Source: Nymphaea colorata
Taxonomy: Eukaryota > Streptophyta > Magnoliopsida > Nymphaeales > Nymphaeaceae
Reading direction: 5' to 3'
Length of the DNA: 64,000 nt
NCBI RefSeq assembly: GCF_008831285.2
Contig: NC_045151.1
Location: 1,357,544 to 1,421,543, forward strand
The position numbers and the translations under genes were made by a program. Shown here piece by piece: positions 27,598 through 40,075 of the stretch; the stretch's first letter is position 1; the number at the start of each line of letters is the position of its first letter. A model generated the notes under the pieces. The model was not told where the DNA came from, ran no database searches, and saw only the letters and a list, made by a program, of their open reading frames with translations.

Positions 27598-28210
27598 CTC
27601 TCTCGCTTCCTCCAAGTCTACTAGAGAATGAAAAAAAAGTACTTATCATTGCCAAAAAGTACTCCATTGGATGATTCTGGTCAAGCGGAACGGAACCTTA
27701 TCCTTCAAGAACTCAAAGAGGAACTTCTGATATCAGAGAAAGGGAAATACCTTTTCTTAACAAAACGAAGAAGAAGTAAAATGAAGTGTGAGAGAACTTT
27801 CGACCAATGGGGCTTTATAAGCTAGTTGGGTTCCAAGTTCTCATAATAATTTTTCTTCACCACAATCAAGAAAATGTCATTTCTGGAACCTTTTTTTTTT
27901 TAACCCATACCATTTTTGTCTCTATGGAACACAGACTCTTTCATTTAATTGAGAATTTGAGAGGCACATTTTGGTCATTGCCAATCCATAACACATCAAT
28001 AACATATGACCAACTGGCCCCTCGTGAAAGAATACTAATTCAATTTGCCCTTTTTCTTTTGTTCACCATTGTTGGTACTGGCATCCCGCCGGCCCGGGCT
28101 CGGCTTAACTCGAAAAACTCGAGCCCAGCCCAGGCTCGATAGGATTAAATTTAAAAATATATTTTTAATATAAATCATATATAAATATATTTTAAATATA
28201 AAAAAATGGA

Positions 28211-29055
28211 TTGTTTCGATATCTTTTTATGTTAGGGATGTCATGTCAATCTCACATCCAAGTGCAGAAAGATTGTGCATCGGAGTTGGTGCATGAAGAA
28301 TCACCTTCAGGTGTTAGACGTCAGTTTGATTTTTGTGTGTACTATTTTTTGAACTTTGAGTTGGCATGTGGAGACGACGTGTCCTTAGTTTGATTTTTGT
28401 GTGTACTATTTTTTGAACTTTGAGTTGAAAGGTGTATTACGGGATCTCAAAGCAAACCTGAACTGTCTGCATGCAAGGGAAACAAGAATTGGTTTTTGCA
28501 TTTCACATTCTACCTACATGAAGAATTGATAGAAATACCACCTACCTATTTGAATACACGCAACCTCAATTTCTTCTAGCAAAGATAAGAAGTTCTTCTC
28601 CCAGTGCATGAAGTAAATCAATGGTTTTCTCATTCGGAAAGCACACCTTAGGATCTTGTTTTCTGTCTATATAATTCCAGCTATTGGATGAACTGTTATT
28701 AAGTTGTAGTTTCAAAAATGATATGTATGATCCATCCAGTGGCGGAGCCAGAAATTTTTGGCTATGGGGCACTAGTACATAGTTTGTGAAAAAATTTTCT
28801 GTTATTTTAAAAATAAAGCAAATATTGGCGTGGGCAAGCTGGATTGAGACTCCATTTCACATTAGAAACTAGGTACTCATATAATGTTTGGATCTCTCTG
28901 ATCGAGAATTCAATATACCCTTTTTCGTATTAAGTTGGGTGTAGAACCAAATGATTTGAATTTTGCCAAAATGACATGAGGAATGTCCATGGTAGTTAAA
29001 CACACAATTAACTGCCTATCATTTTTCGTTTGGTCGCAGAAATAGGTGCTTGAAT
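28211..29055. repeat. Low-copy repeat C, copy 1
   Basis: It shares long collinear blocks with 30640-31390: the GTGCAGAAAGATTGTGCAT block, the GAAATACCACCTA block, and CATGAAGTAAATC..ATGGTTTTCTCATTC. A piece near 13195-13370 shares the ATGACATGAGGAATGTCCATGG and TAGGTGCTTGGATCAT parts. I see no preserved frame. Confidence 0.6.
28323..28427. repeat. Direct repeat of 41 bases
   Basis: AGTTTGATTTTTGTGTGTAC and the following 21 bases occur at 28323-28363 and again, identical, at 28387-28427. Confidence 0.9.
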
Positions 29056-30639
29056 ACATACTTTTTATAATGTATGAAAAAAAATAAAATGTAAAATTCA
29101 CATCTTAAATTGAAGACATAAATTACATTATTTATCGTTTTACTCTAATGTCACCAAAATGGGTTTCTGAATTGCCCAATGGTTTAGTGAATTGGTGAGT
29201 CGAACCGGAATCATAGTCGTGAATTGGACAGATTAGAAAATATATCTTTGAAATTGAGAAATCAAATGAAAATGTAAAAAAAAATAGAAAATCAGAAAAA
29301 AAGGAAAAAAATAGAATAACGTAAAAGAACAAACGCACTTCAAGGCATAATGACCCGATAAAACTATGCCAATTTTGCAAAGAAATTAGAAGATGAAAGA
29401 GAACTTTTCCTTTAAGGGAATATCACACTTTTGGAACAATAACATTCTGTTTTAACTTTGGCATTTACGACTAGTTAACTACGTCTTAAAAAAGGAATTT
29501 TGTAAAAGCTTATTATGATATTCATTTTGTAAAAGGAGAAAATTTGATGGGTCTTTCTCAAAAATAGTGAAGGTCTCACCACTGAAGCACCCTTGGAAAA
29601 AAAAAGAAGAAAAAAAAAAGGTAATTCGAGAAAACCTTTCGGAGCCCCAAGGTCTTTAGTCGTACCAGCAGATTGATTTGAGTAGATATTATGCTTTGTC
29701 TTCTTACTAGCCCCTATATGCAGTAGAAGAGTTGTGTGTGCCGTTCAGTGCACGCAACATACATATACCAGAAGAAACAAAGGGACATTTTTGAACTTAT
29801 TAAAAAAATGTCCTTTTAAGTCTTTTTACTTTTTTCAACTTTTCTTTTATCCTTACAAAAATGTTTTTTTTTTCTTATTTAAATGGAGAACCATGCTGAC
29901 ACACAAAATTTAGTGCACCAAAACAGCCTATGGAGTCTGAAACCTGTGAAGGAGGAAGGGCAGTTTGGGTTCTCATTTAGGCAGCTTACACTAACTCATA
30001 CTAACTTTTATGTATTTTTACATTCTAGAATTTATATGTCTATTGCGTTTTAAGTTTTTACATTGAAGTTGAATGAAACCTAAGTAGACTTATGCTACAC
30101 CAAACTACTTTGAGACTTGAATGAAACCTAAGTAGACTTATGCTACACCAACCAACCAACATGAGTGTCCCACTTGTCACCCTTTCTAATCAAGGATCTC
30201 TCTCTCTCTCTCTATGACACTTGTCACCAAGTTTTGTCTAATGGTACACCAATCAATACGAGTGCCCGCGCTTCAAGGGACTTTCTCTCTCACACCCACA
30301 CTGAATGACACTTTTCATCAAATTTTGTCTTAATACATCCCTTTCGTTTCATCCTATAGCCTTTCGCCTTTGGAGAAAGCATTATTGAGGTACTAGGACC
30401 AGTAGCCTTACGTTTATAAACAAGGTACAATAAATTTTGATTTGATGGTTATCTACAAAATAAGGGTATGGTCTTACATGTCCAACAAAGATGACAATAA
30501 TTGAAAATCTTTGACATATATATGTTGTCTATCTTGTTATAGGTTCTACGTGAAAGGCTGAGTTGTGTGCACCGCCCTAGAGCATGAAACAAATATGAAT
30601 CAAATGGATTTCAAGGCATTTTTGCTATTTTCAAAAAAG
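29056..30639. other. Intergenic, no gene seen
   Basis: AT-rich sequence with the 33-base direct repeat and a CT tract near 30193-30214. I see nothing coding. Confidence 0.6.
30071..30151. repeat. Direct repeat of 33 bases
   Basis: GAATGAAACCTAAGTAGACT and the next 13 bases occur at 30071-30103 and 30119-30151 (period 48). Confidence 0.9.
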
Positions 30640-31690
30640 AAATGGATATTTTTTTATACTACATATTTTTTTCCCTTATTGGGTACATTTGGCAGGTCAG
30701 GGACATCCTTATAATTTTGCATCCCAGTGCCCAAAGATTGTCCATGGGAGTCGTTCATGAAGAATCGCCTCAAGGGCAACATAACTGGTTGGCATAAGAG
30801 ACGTAGAGGCAATGCATCCTCAGTTTGATTTTCATGGGTGCTACTTTTTTGAGTTGCAAACTGTAGTATCATGTATGATACTCAAATTGAAATGTGTACC
30901 ATATGACCACCCTAAAAAAACAGCGCTGAAGATCGTGTGGACAAGATGAAGGAGAAGTGGCTTTTGTGTCTAGCATACCACCTACATCAAGAATCAATAG
31001 AAATACCACCTATGTTGGTGATATACTACCAGCCCCAATTCTTAGTAAAGGATCGGAAATTTTCTTTGAGTGCATGAAGTAAATCTATGGTTTTCTCATT
31101 CAGAAAGCACATCTTGGGATCTTGTTTTCTAACTACACAATTGAAGCTATTGGATGAACCGTTATTAAATGGTAGTTTCAGAAATGATCTACATGATCCA
31201 TCATATAAGAAAATTGGTGTTCTTGTGGATCTCGCTTAGCAAGGATCCAATACCCCCCTTGTTCGCCTGAGTATTGAGTTTGGTGTGGCACCAACTACCA
31301 AGTGATCCGAAATTGAGCCAAAATGACCTGAGGAATGTCCGTGGCAATTAACTGCCTATCATTTTTCGATTGGTCATAATTGACTGAGACTCAATGTGTG
31401 GCCTAGATTTTCCAAGGTTCACAAACTTGGCTTGCCATAATTCCCGTTTGGATCCCTACTTTCTAGGCATGGTTGGTTGGTTGCAACTCCCCAAGTTTGC
31501 CACCTACATTTCTGGCTCCTACTTCAATCTCCTCCTAATTTCTTTTGCTCTCAAACGAACCATGTTTTCTTGTTCGGAGTCTGCCAATTCTTCTCTTATA
31601 AATTGAGTTGCCTTAGATTGCCCTCGCAGAAGTAGGCACTTGGATCATCTCTTCGATTGAACCTTCCTGTCTCTCTTTCATCAACCGGTG
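30640..31690. repeat. Low-copy repeat C, copy 2, reaching the lysine-rich gene's likely leader
   Basis: Collinear with 28211-29055. Its right end (GTAGGCACTTGGATCATCTC, GAACCTTCCTGTCTCTCTTTC) also matches 13310-13370. This end overlaps the proposed non-coding exon of the 32756 gene, so the other copies may be duplicated pieces of its 5' region. Confidence 0.5.
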
Positions 31691-32755
31691 GATCATCACG
31701 TCCGTTCATCCGGCGGCATAGAAAGGTAGGTGTTTCTCATCATCGGTGAGAAAATGGGCTGCCATGGAATTGAAACCATGCTGCTGGGATGGTATGTGCT
31801 AGGAGGAGTGCTTTGAGTTTTGGTTCATGTGAGCTTAGACTGCTAGGACAAATATTTCAAAAATTAATGAAAGAAAGAGAGGTTGGCTTTGCAATGTTCT
31901 ATAGGTCAAGCTAGCTGTATCTATATTTGAAATATTGTTGTTTTTTCTAATTGAAAGTACTGTTTTTCAACCTTGGTTGTGGCAGAAATGAATTTTGATT
32001 AAAAAAATTACACATTTGAATAATTTTTTTCTGTAAGACTCAAGATTGTTTTACCCATCTCTTTCTCCCAATACCCTGGGATGCGAAGGTTTTGAGAAAT
32101 GATTCATCAAGTAGATGATGGGATTGGGGAAGCGAAATGGTCCTATCAAACATTTACAGATAAATGGACGGATCGTTGTTGGTATTCAGTCTGGTCTGAT
32201 TTCTGGTTGTTGACTTGTTGGTATTCAACCTGCCTCTCTTTTTTGCTTTTATGTTCCCAGAAGATTCGGACAAAAAATATTTTTTCCTTTTCTTTTCTTT
32301 TCTTATTTTTTCAAGCCGGCTTGTTTTTTTTTTCATGCTTCGAAAACCTTTAGAGGTCTTTCATAAGTTTATGGTCTAGAGAAGAAGCTCACTGCAGCGA
32401 CCATGGGTATCCTAACCTAGACTCCTTGTGAGTGACTGCCTTCTTGCTATCCCCTTCAAGGTGACTCAGGGAAATACTTGCAAATGCATTCGTTCACTAC
32501 ATACAAGCCATCTTGTGCCAAATATAAATTAATTGATAAGAATGAAGTAATCATCTGAAGATCTTCAGCAGCAGCCTGCATCACAAAAAAAAGTCGAGAA
32601 ATATGCTGTTTAATTGTTTTATATTATGTTGGCATACGTGTATTTTTTTTTTCTTTCTTTCTTTTAAGACTCTTAAAGGGTGTCTAAATCGACATTTGCT
32701 TTGGATTACGCTTGACTATTGCAGGATATCAGAAGATCACGAGCGGTAAGCCAAT

Positions 32756-33157
32756 ATGGAAGGAAAGCATGAGAACAAAGAAAAGGAAAATCAAGAGCCA
32801 CATAAGAAGGAAAAAGTGAAGAGCCCGAAAAAGGATAAGGAGCACGACAACGAATCTAAGGAAGGGGCACCGAAGAAGGAGAAGGACAAGAAGAACAAGG
32901 AAGCACAGCTTGATGAAAATGGCAATGCAGTGGAGAAAGAAAAGAAAGGCGACAAGAAGAAGAAGAAAGACAAGGAAGGAGCAAAAGGAAAGCTGACAGA
33001 CGCAGCCAAGATCAAGCAAAAGATAGAGAAGATAGACGCGAAGCTGGCCATGCTGGTGGAGAAGAAGGCTGAGATGATGAGGATGCTTAAGGATGCAGAA
33101 GATCAGTGCAACAGCCAAGCCACCAAGTCAGATTCATCAACCGTAACTTCCGTATAA
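32756..33157 (+). CDS. Small lysine-rich charged protein, function unknown
   Basis: One coding exon gives 133 residues. Residues 1 to about 85 are almost only K, E, D, N and G, with KK and KEK runs and no hydrophobic stretch, so probably disordered. Residues from about 88 form a likely coiled coil or helix (KIKQKIEKIDAKLAMLVEKK), followed by a polar Ser/Thr tail. The region is richer in G/C and purines than its AT-rich surroundings, as expected for real coding. A splice acceptor (TTGCAG, ending 32724) lies 31 bases before the ATG, so a non-coding first exon is likely. A candidate is about 31621-31726, ending AAAG|GTAGGT. Similar K/E-rich short proteins occur in plants without known function. 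It could bind nucleic acid or act as a chaperone-like protein, but nothing seen proves either. Confidence 0.75.
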   Translation: MEGKHENKEKENQEPHKKEKVKSPKKDKEHDNESKEGAPKKEKDKKNKEAQLDENGNAVEKEKKGDKKKKKDKEGAKGKLTDAAKIKQKIEKIDAKLAMLVEKKAEMMRMLKDAEDQCNSQATKSDSSTVTSV

Positions 33158-34551
33158 GTTTCCGCGTTTGATACAAAATATGTGTTTGGACATGAGGCTT
33201 TTCTTGTATAAATAAGAAATTAACTAGAACTTAGGAAAAGATCATGTAAAAGGTTGGAGCTTACCACATACCTATATAGACTAAAGTAAATGCGTGAATC
33301 ATGTATAATGATTAAGAGTTGTTCGATTAACTTGATTGGGACTTGAAAACCAGTAATGAAGCCATTTTGTACGTATAATCGGCTCCATACTTAACATACA
33401 CACGCACACAAGTTGGAGGCTTAATTCTATTCACCTAGCTAATTACTACTGGGATCTGCGTACTGCAAAGTCCTTTTTGCGTTCTGACATGGAGTGGCGG
33501 TCTGCCTGTGAAATTTCTTCTTCTATGTGCTCCTCATATGGGTGGGCGGGTGTAGCATAATTGCTGACGCTGATGCTGACGATATGACTCCAGTTTGATT
33601 CTATGGATCACGATATTCGAGTTGAAAGCCATTATGACTACCCAGATCCCAACACAGCTTTAGACTTGGGAGCAAGGTGAAAGAGGCTAGGAATGTTCAA
33701 CCAGCTAGTCGAGCCCAAGCTGAGCCAGATCGAATTTGGCTCAACTCACATATTGCTCTGCTTGAGCTCGAGCCAAGCTCTATGAGGTCTGCATCGGAAC
33801 TCACTGATCCGAGCTCTTGTAATTTCCGTTCCAAATATTTTCTCAGTGATTGTTAAACGGATTAAGAAGTTCATCATCACTTTGTGTGGAATCTCGCCGG
33901 TACTTACTTTAATAAAAGTTCCCGATGTTCAAGGAGTCTTCGCATTGGAGTTTTCCATTGATGGGGAGGCAATCACATGTATGATAGATTAAACCATTTT
34001 GGCCGGGTCTCCTACTTCTGCTATTTCTTAGCTGCTTGCAAGTGGATTTACCAACCAACCGAGAGAGAAAAAATCAGTAGCTACAGAGAAACAGGCCTTG
34101 CACGTTTCCACCAGAAGATTCCAAAATGATCCATACATCTGATTTTAGACGTTTCTTCAGAAGGAACAACCAATGAATTGAATGGGCAGGACACTCGCTG
34201 ATAGAATAGAACCCACAAATTGTTTCAGTTTTTTGTATTGTTTTGTTCTTTCCATTGTTTTTAAACGATCTTCTTGTGCCACGAACAGGTATTTGAATAA
34301 CAGACATAGGACGCATTTTTCTCTCAAACATGTTAGATCCAGATTAGATCAGACATCAACACTTATAAGCAAGATATGTACTTACATCGCACTAGCACAA
34401 TCAAGCAAAGAGAAAAGAAACTGGCGCTAAATACAGAAGAGTAAAGCAACGAAGGTTACATATAAAAACTTAGAAAGTGCGCCTAATAAAGGAAAACAAG
34501 GAGAACGCAAGACCTGGATGAGAAAGACTCGTATATTTTCAACAGAGGAAA
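33158..34551. other. 3' region of the lysine-rich gene and HIR-A downstream region
   Basis: An AATAAG motif near 33211 could serve as polyadenylation signal for the plus-strand gene. A family B fragment is at 33690-33830. The two genes converge here. No further gene seen. Confidence 0.5.
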
Positions 34552-37500
34552 CTAAGAATGAGATACTGATGCCTGAAGTAGGCCATCTCTAATCTGGGTC
34601 GCCACATCTCTTACGGCTCCAGGCCCATGTGGAATGAAAACGGCCGAAGATTTTGATGCAGCTCCAATTTCCTTCATTGTGTCAAAATACTGTGTCACTA
34701 ACACCATATCCATAATATCTTTTGCTGTTGTACCTGGGACATTCTCGGAAAATACAAGTACACTCTCTCTTAGGCCATCCACAATAGCTTGGCGCTGCCG
34801 AGCAATGCCCAATCCTGCTAAGTACTTTGATTCAGACTCTCCTTCTGCTCGCTTGATTTGCAGAATTTTCTCAGCCTCGGCCTTTTCATTTGCTGCCATT
34901 CTAAGCCTTGCAGCTGGATGCATCAAGTTAAAATTAGCAATAAACTTAGTGAATTTGTACACTTCCGCCAACACATATCTACATGCAGAGGCAGTAAACA
35001 AACAAATATAATGCCTTACTTGACAATCCAACAGCATCTAAGCTCCCAGAAAATGTGATTTCAAATGGTAACCCAAACAAGTGTCACTCACACACGCATG
35101 CATGTTACATAAAAAGCACAATAGAGAGAGAGAAAGACAGAGACCACATACCAGCATTGATCTCATTCATTGCTCGTTTCACCTTTTCGTCTGGTTCTAT
35201 ATCAACAATGAGTGTCTGCACAATCTCATATCCATATGCTGACATTGCCTATAACAAATAGTATAATAGAACTTTAGAAGCTGATATTCATAAGATGATA
35301 GTAGTAACTGCAAAGCTGTTGGCCCCAGGGTTTTTTGTGGAACTGATGAATTGCACCAATCAGCTCTGCGTATGATGTTATGACAAATCAACTGCATTAA
35401 TATAGAGATAATCGTGGTACACTGCCATGGCATGCATTTGGAATTACCAAAGGACAACTTGGCAGGGAGAAGGCTGACAGAAGCTTTAATAGCTCAGTAG
35501 AGCGAGCATCAGGACTAATAATTCATGGGGCCATCCCCCAACAGCAAGATAGGGTTTCTGAAATGTTCCAGCTAAATAAGATTTAAACTACCTTTTCAAG
35601 CTCGGCCTCCACAGCTTTTGCAATCTCACTCTTTTGCTCAAAGGCATCATCCAAATCAAGTTTTGGAACGGTGGCCCTTATCACTGAAACTCAAAGATAG
35701 GTCAATCTCTTCAATGGCATATACATGCACATAACCTCACAGCACAGAGATGGATGTTGAATATTACCGTCAAAAACATATGCCTGTATCTGAGACCTCG
35801 TATTTGTCAGTCTGTAAAATGCATCGCTTGCTCTTCCGGCGAGGGCACAAAATTGGATAGAAGCAACCACGTTGACAAAAACATTGTCCTAGAACAAAGG
35901 AAAATATTAGAACATTTTGAGAATTTGTAGTCCTACAGTCAGCAAATCCTGGGACCTTAGCACTGTGCTCATGAGACAGATTTTCATTTCCATTCACCTT
36001 GATAAATAAAATGAATGACAACCACTGGGCGTGGAATTGGTCAAAAGCATAAAGAGAAAACATGGTGAGACTAATTAATATGTTTTGTGCTCAGTCACTT
36101 GGGTGAGAGTATGAAGGTATAAGTTCAGATATATACCCACAAAATTGAAGCAAAACCATTCATGACTTCACATATGTAATCCCATTCAGTGAATGTTAGA
36201 GAGAACGAGAAAATAAAGTGAAAAGTCAAGCCTTGAAGTTAAAACTATGGAACAAGATGGGTCAGATATATGCCTCGGTCCAAAAGGTAACCAGATGATC
36301 TGGTGTGCCCAGTTTAAAACTGCCATACCAACAGAGGTATGCCAGCCATTCCCAAGTACCCATGTTACATAGAATCTGGCACCTTTTGCCAGACAATTTT
36401 AGACACTTGATGCCTTACTTGGAAAATTTAGGCACTTAAAATTCTATTTGGTCAAGATGTGCATGAAACTTTTCCCAGCCCTTTAAAACCTACAAGCTAA
36501 CCAAAAATACCAAGAAGAGGTTGATGCTCCAAATATCATGACCTCAGTGTCAGCGAAAAAGCTCCAAAGTCAATTTGTTTAAACTTTAAACCTTTCAAGG
36601 GCTACTTTATCAGAATTAAAAGAACCTAAAAGCAAGAAGCTAGAGAAATTTTACATGAACCTACAATAAGATCTACACAATAAGATTATCAAAACAGAGA
36701 GCACAAAACTAGGATATTAAGCAATTTTCTTGCATATGAAGATTTAAAGATATAAAGTGAGACAACTTAATCAATACGAACTAAAAGAATAATTCTTTTT
36801 AACACTTGAACCACAGAAAAGAAAACACTTGCATTCATAATCCGTTATATGCTAGAGATGCCACTGGTTGAGAAATATCAGGTCTCTTCTACTTTTCCAA
36901 ATGGATGACATCGAGAATAAGAAACCAAATGTGATCTATTTGTGTAACGCATCCACCACAAAGAAAGTGCTACAGAAACTGATATTTAAGAAAGCCACTT
37001 ACACATGGACTTTTGTTTTGACTCAATGTTTTTTTTTTCCTCTTTTCCACTTCCTGTGCTGCATTCCAGTCTTACAATTTTGGTTTATTCTCTCACCCAT
37101 GAAAATCAATAAGTTCAGAGGCAGCAGTTTCTACAGACTTTCCATTGTCATTGTCTCAACTCTCAACGCATCAATATCTAAAATTTAGCACCCAGTAAGT
37201 CATGCCAACAGAAATCCAGTTAGGCTAGCTTTGCCATAGCCAGTGACGAGAAACTAAAATGGACGCCCTTACAAGAACCTCCGGAACTTGAAATTGAATA
37301 AATCACATCAAGGTGATCCTTTGGCATGTCATACGTATACAGTAATGCACATAATGTCCAAAGATGTGCATAAAAGTGAAAGATTATACAGATTCATAAC
37401 CTACCCACAATGTGATAAACACTTTGGTGATTTGATCTTCAAAGTGCCCTTGGTGGAGGAAAAAACTAGTACTTTTTTTGCATGTAAAATGTACCCGTGA

Positions 37501-39125
37501 TTGACATGTTGAAAAATTTACTAGTACAAAAATTTACTAGTACAGCACATGCACATCCACTGTGTCCTGTTCTGGTTGTCTCTTGACGTAAAATCTCCTG
37601 GATATGCCTTTTGCGCAACAGGAGTCCCCACCCCCAACCTTCTCTTTGCTTCAGCCTGTAGCAGAGGTGAAGAGATGCACAATCTCGATAATCTCATTTC
37701 TTAGAGGCCTCAAGACAACTCATCTAGCCAGGTAAGATGACAATTTATAGGCTTAATCGTCTTTGTTTTGAAGAAATACAGGGTTGCTCCTTTGTCCATG
37801 CAAGCATTTCCAGAATTCTTTGACAGCCTTCACACTCCCCATATTGAAACCTCCAAGTCTCATCATCAATTAACACAAACAATCACCAAGATGCTAATTG
37901 TAAAACCTGTGTGAGCATCTTTTCTTAACAGTCCTAACTTCTTAACAAGAAAATCCGATATGAACTCTTCATTGATGTAAAAATTTTTCCACAATATGCA
38001 CCAAAGTTCAGAGAGCTACTAATAAAAAGTAAAATGGTGATACTAAACAGAAGAAAAACCCAAAGGAAAAGCTTAAAGAGATCAAAAGACAAAAGTTGCC
38101 AATGCGTGTTGCTTTTCTACTAGTTTCTACTAGAAATGGTCATTAAGCTTTTCCTTTGGGTTCTTCTTCTGTTTTAGTTTCTTAGCTCTTTAATATATAT
38201 ATAGTAAGGCTCGAACAGAATAATAAAAAAAGAAAGAAGCAGAAAAGCATGGATATACATTAAAGAGCAATTAAGTACATCAAAATAGAACATCAAGCTT
38301 TCAAGCATTGATACAGTCTCAGACAGGTCAAAAAGTACTCTATCCATCATTAGAGACATCACACTCTTCTGGGTATCCAAAACAAGAGGTCAACTGATAG
38401 TTATCTGATTACCAGGAGAACTAGAATATAAGTAAACAATAATGAGGACAAACTTAAGCATATCCCGGAAGATGTTAGGGGAAACAAAGAGCAGCCTATG
38501 TGACTCCAAAAGAAATAGAAGCCACAACTTTGAAACTGACTAGAACAGGCAAGTGAAAGATGGTGACAGCCACATGCTAGAAATATTCTTTAAAAGAAGA
38601 AAAACAAGATAAATATATAAATAAATAGACACCACTCACAAACACCATGAAATCAGGGGCAAAGCAAGGGGGGACCATGCAACCACCCGAAAACCCCCAA
38701 CACTCTCAAATTTTGTTAAAACAAAATTTCATAGTTAAAACTCCAAAAAATTTGCGTTTGGCACCTGCCAACTTTTGAAAAAACATAGTTTGGCCACTGT
38801 AAAAAAAAAATAATTGGCCCCTCCCAAACAAAATTTCTAGCTCCGTGCCTGCATGAAATAAAGGGGCACTATGAAAACTATAATACACGATATAGACTCC
38901 TTCCCCTGAGAAAAAAGAAGAAGATCAATGTACCCTTGTCTTAGTTTCACAACGAACATCCAGCTGTTGCAACCTAAGTGTGAGCCTTCCAGCAATCTGA
39001 TGACCAAGAAACCAAGGTACAAAATGGCATCCTGGCTCTAGTACATCCTCAAACCTTCCAAATCTCTCCTTGACAGCGACACTTGATTGCTTCACTTGTA
39101 CGCAGCAGCAAAGGTAATTTCCCAT
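34552..39125 (-). CDS. HIR: Hypersensitive-induced response protein A (SPFH/band-7 family)
   Basis: Five coding exons: 38934-39125, 35768-35888, 35592-35683, 35152-35248 and 34552-34913. Phases all agree and give 287 residues, the normal HIR length. It starts [11 protein letters not shown]: Gly2 fits N-myristoylation and Cys6-8 fit palmitoylation, giving plasma-membrane attachment. The band-7 domain follows with [38 protein letters not shown] and [20 protein letters not shown]. The C-terminal part has [20 protein letters not shown], the [15 protein letters not shown] helix and [23 protein letters not shown] proteins oligomerise in membrane microdomains and associate with NLR immune receptors. 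It differs from canonical HIR at [17 protein letters not shown] (usually IQYRALANKANDAYYKL). Intron 1 is long (3 kb). A splice acceptor touches the ATG, so the 5' leader is spliced. Confidence 0.95.
38655..38850. repeat. Related short element in HIR-A intron 1
   Basis: From GGGGCAAAGCAAGGGGGGACC to TTCTAGCTCCGTGCCTGCATG. It is the same border type as 25262-25449. Its copy at about 53215-53405 has lost many single bases. Confidence 0.45.
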
Positions 39126-39884
39126 CTGTAGAGGAATACATAAGAAGCATGGAATTTAAAAGAAGCAAATAAAGCTGCATAGGCAGACACCTGGAAAGGC
39201 ATATATCTCATTGCTAGTATAATCAAATGGAATTTCATGATAACCATGTCTAGCAAACTTGGTCATTGAGAGTGGTAACATAAAAAGCTTCATTCTATTG
39301 CCATATTCAACCAATTCACTGGCTAAATTGGTTGTGGATTCACTGGCTAAATATCACAAAATTATCCAAGTCATAGTTTAAGCTAGTGGTTCTGCTTTTT
39401 CTCAGCAACAATGAAATGCTGAAATTCTTGAGTTTTTTGTTTAGCAATATGTTCAATTATGTAAAGGGACAGTACTCTTTATCTGTAGCAGTGTTCTGAT
39501 GCAACGATCAACCACATTCTGGTGCTGCGATGAGACAAAATACCGAACTGATGCAAATCAAATCTTAGATGCATTTCATTTAATGAAATTCTGAAGCAGT
39601 GCTCCCACTTGCCTTTTCCTGTACTCGTTTTGAACAATCTAGTTTTCTTGTTCTTAGAAATAACCAACGTTTTTATAGACGGCAGGGCATATAGTTCATT
39701 TTCATAGTTCAGTGAAACTGTTTAGTTTATATTACAGAAGTAGATTCAGTAAAGTGGTATTTGGGAACCCTTTTTCTCAAAGAAAACTAATGTGAAGGTG
39801 TCCCAGAAGAATTAGCATGATCAATGCGAAATTCAACAAAAAATTCTACAAACTAACCATAAACATTAGACCTTTCACATATGT

Positions 39885-40075
39885 GTGGCCCCGTGATGGT
39901 GGCAAAGCTATGTTGCAACTGGTGTGGGCAATTGACCACACCAGCCCACAAAATTTACTTTATTTATATATAGAAACTTCATTAATTTTCAGTTTTTTAC
40001 ATATGAGTGATCTTTAAATTTTGAAATTTTAAAATTAGAGTGCCCCTTGACTAAAAATTTCTAGATCCTTCACTG
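39885..40075. repeat. Related short element in the HIR-A leader intron
   Basis: Contains GGTGTGGGCAATTGACCACACC and GAGTGCCCCTTGACTAAAAA. A close relative is at 15990-16165 (GGTGTGTGGCTGTTGCAGGC ... GAGTGCCCCTTATC). Confidence 0.45.

Larger units (their letters stand above)
16450..27880. repeat. Segmental tandem duplication, unit 2 (TPST-2)
   Basis: Partner of unit 1 in the same orientation. Internal offsets fall from 16456 (exon 10) to 14935 (exon 1), so unit 1 has gained about 1.5 kb relative to unit 2, mainly in intron 1 (the 9.2-9.7 kb triplication and the 10.2-11.3 kb repeats). Confidence 0.85.

Noticed and set aside
31394-31606. 70-codon plus-strand frame
   Set aside because: Lies within repeat C with no homologous frame in the other copy and no known motif.
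32729-33118. Long antisense leucine/phenylalanine-rich frames
   Set aside because: Mirror of the K/E-rich sense gene: AAG and GAG codons read in reverse give Leu and Phe.
1-34500. A joint sulfation-immunity gene cluster (TPST with HIR)
   Set aside because: The two tandem pairs are merely neighbours; no shared promoter, fusion or common repeat shows co-regulation.
35488-35540. tRNA-like stretch (TAGCTCAGTAGAGCG)
   Set aside because: Resembles a D-arm, but no acceptor stem, no T-arm with GGTTCGA, and it lies in a HIR-A intron.
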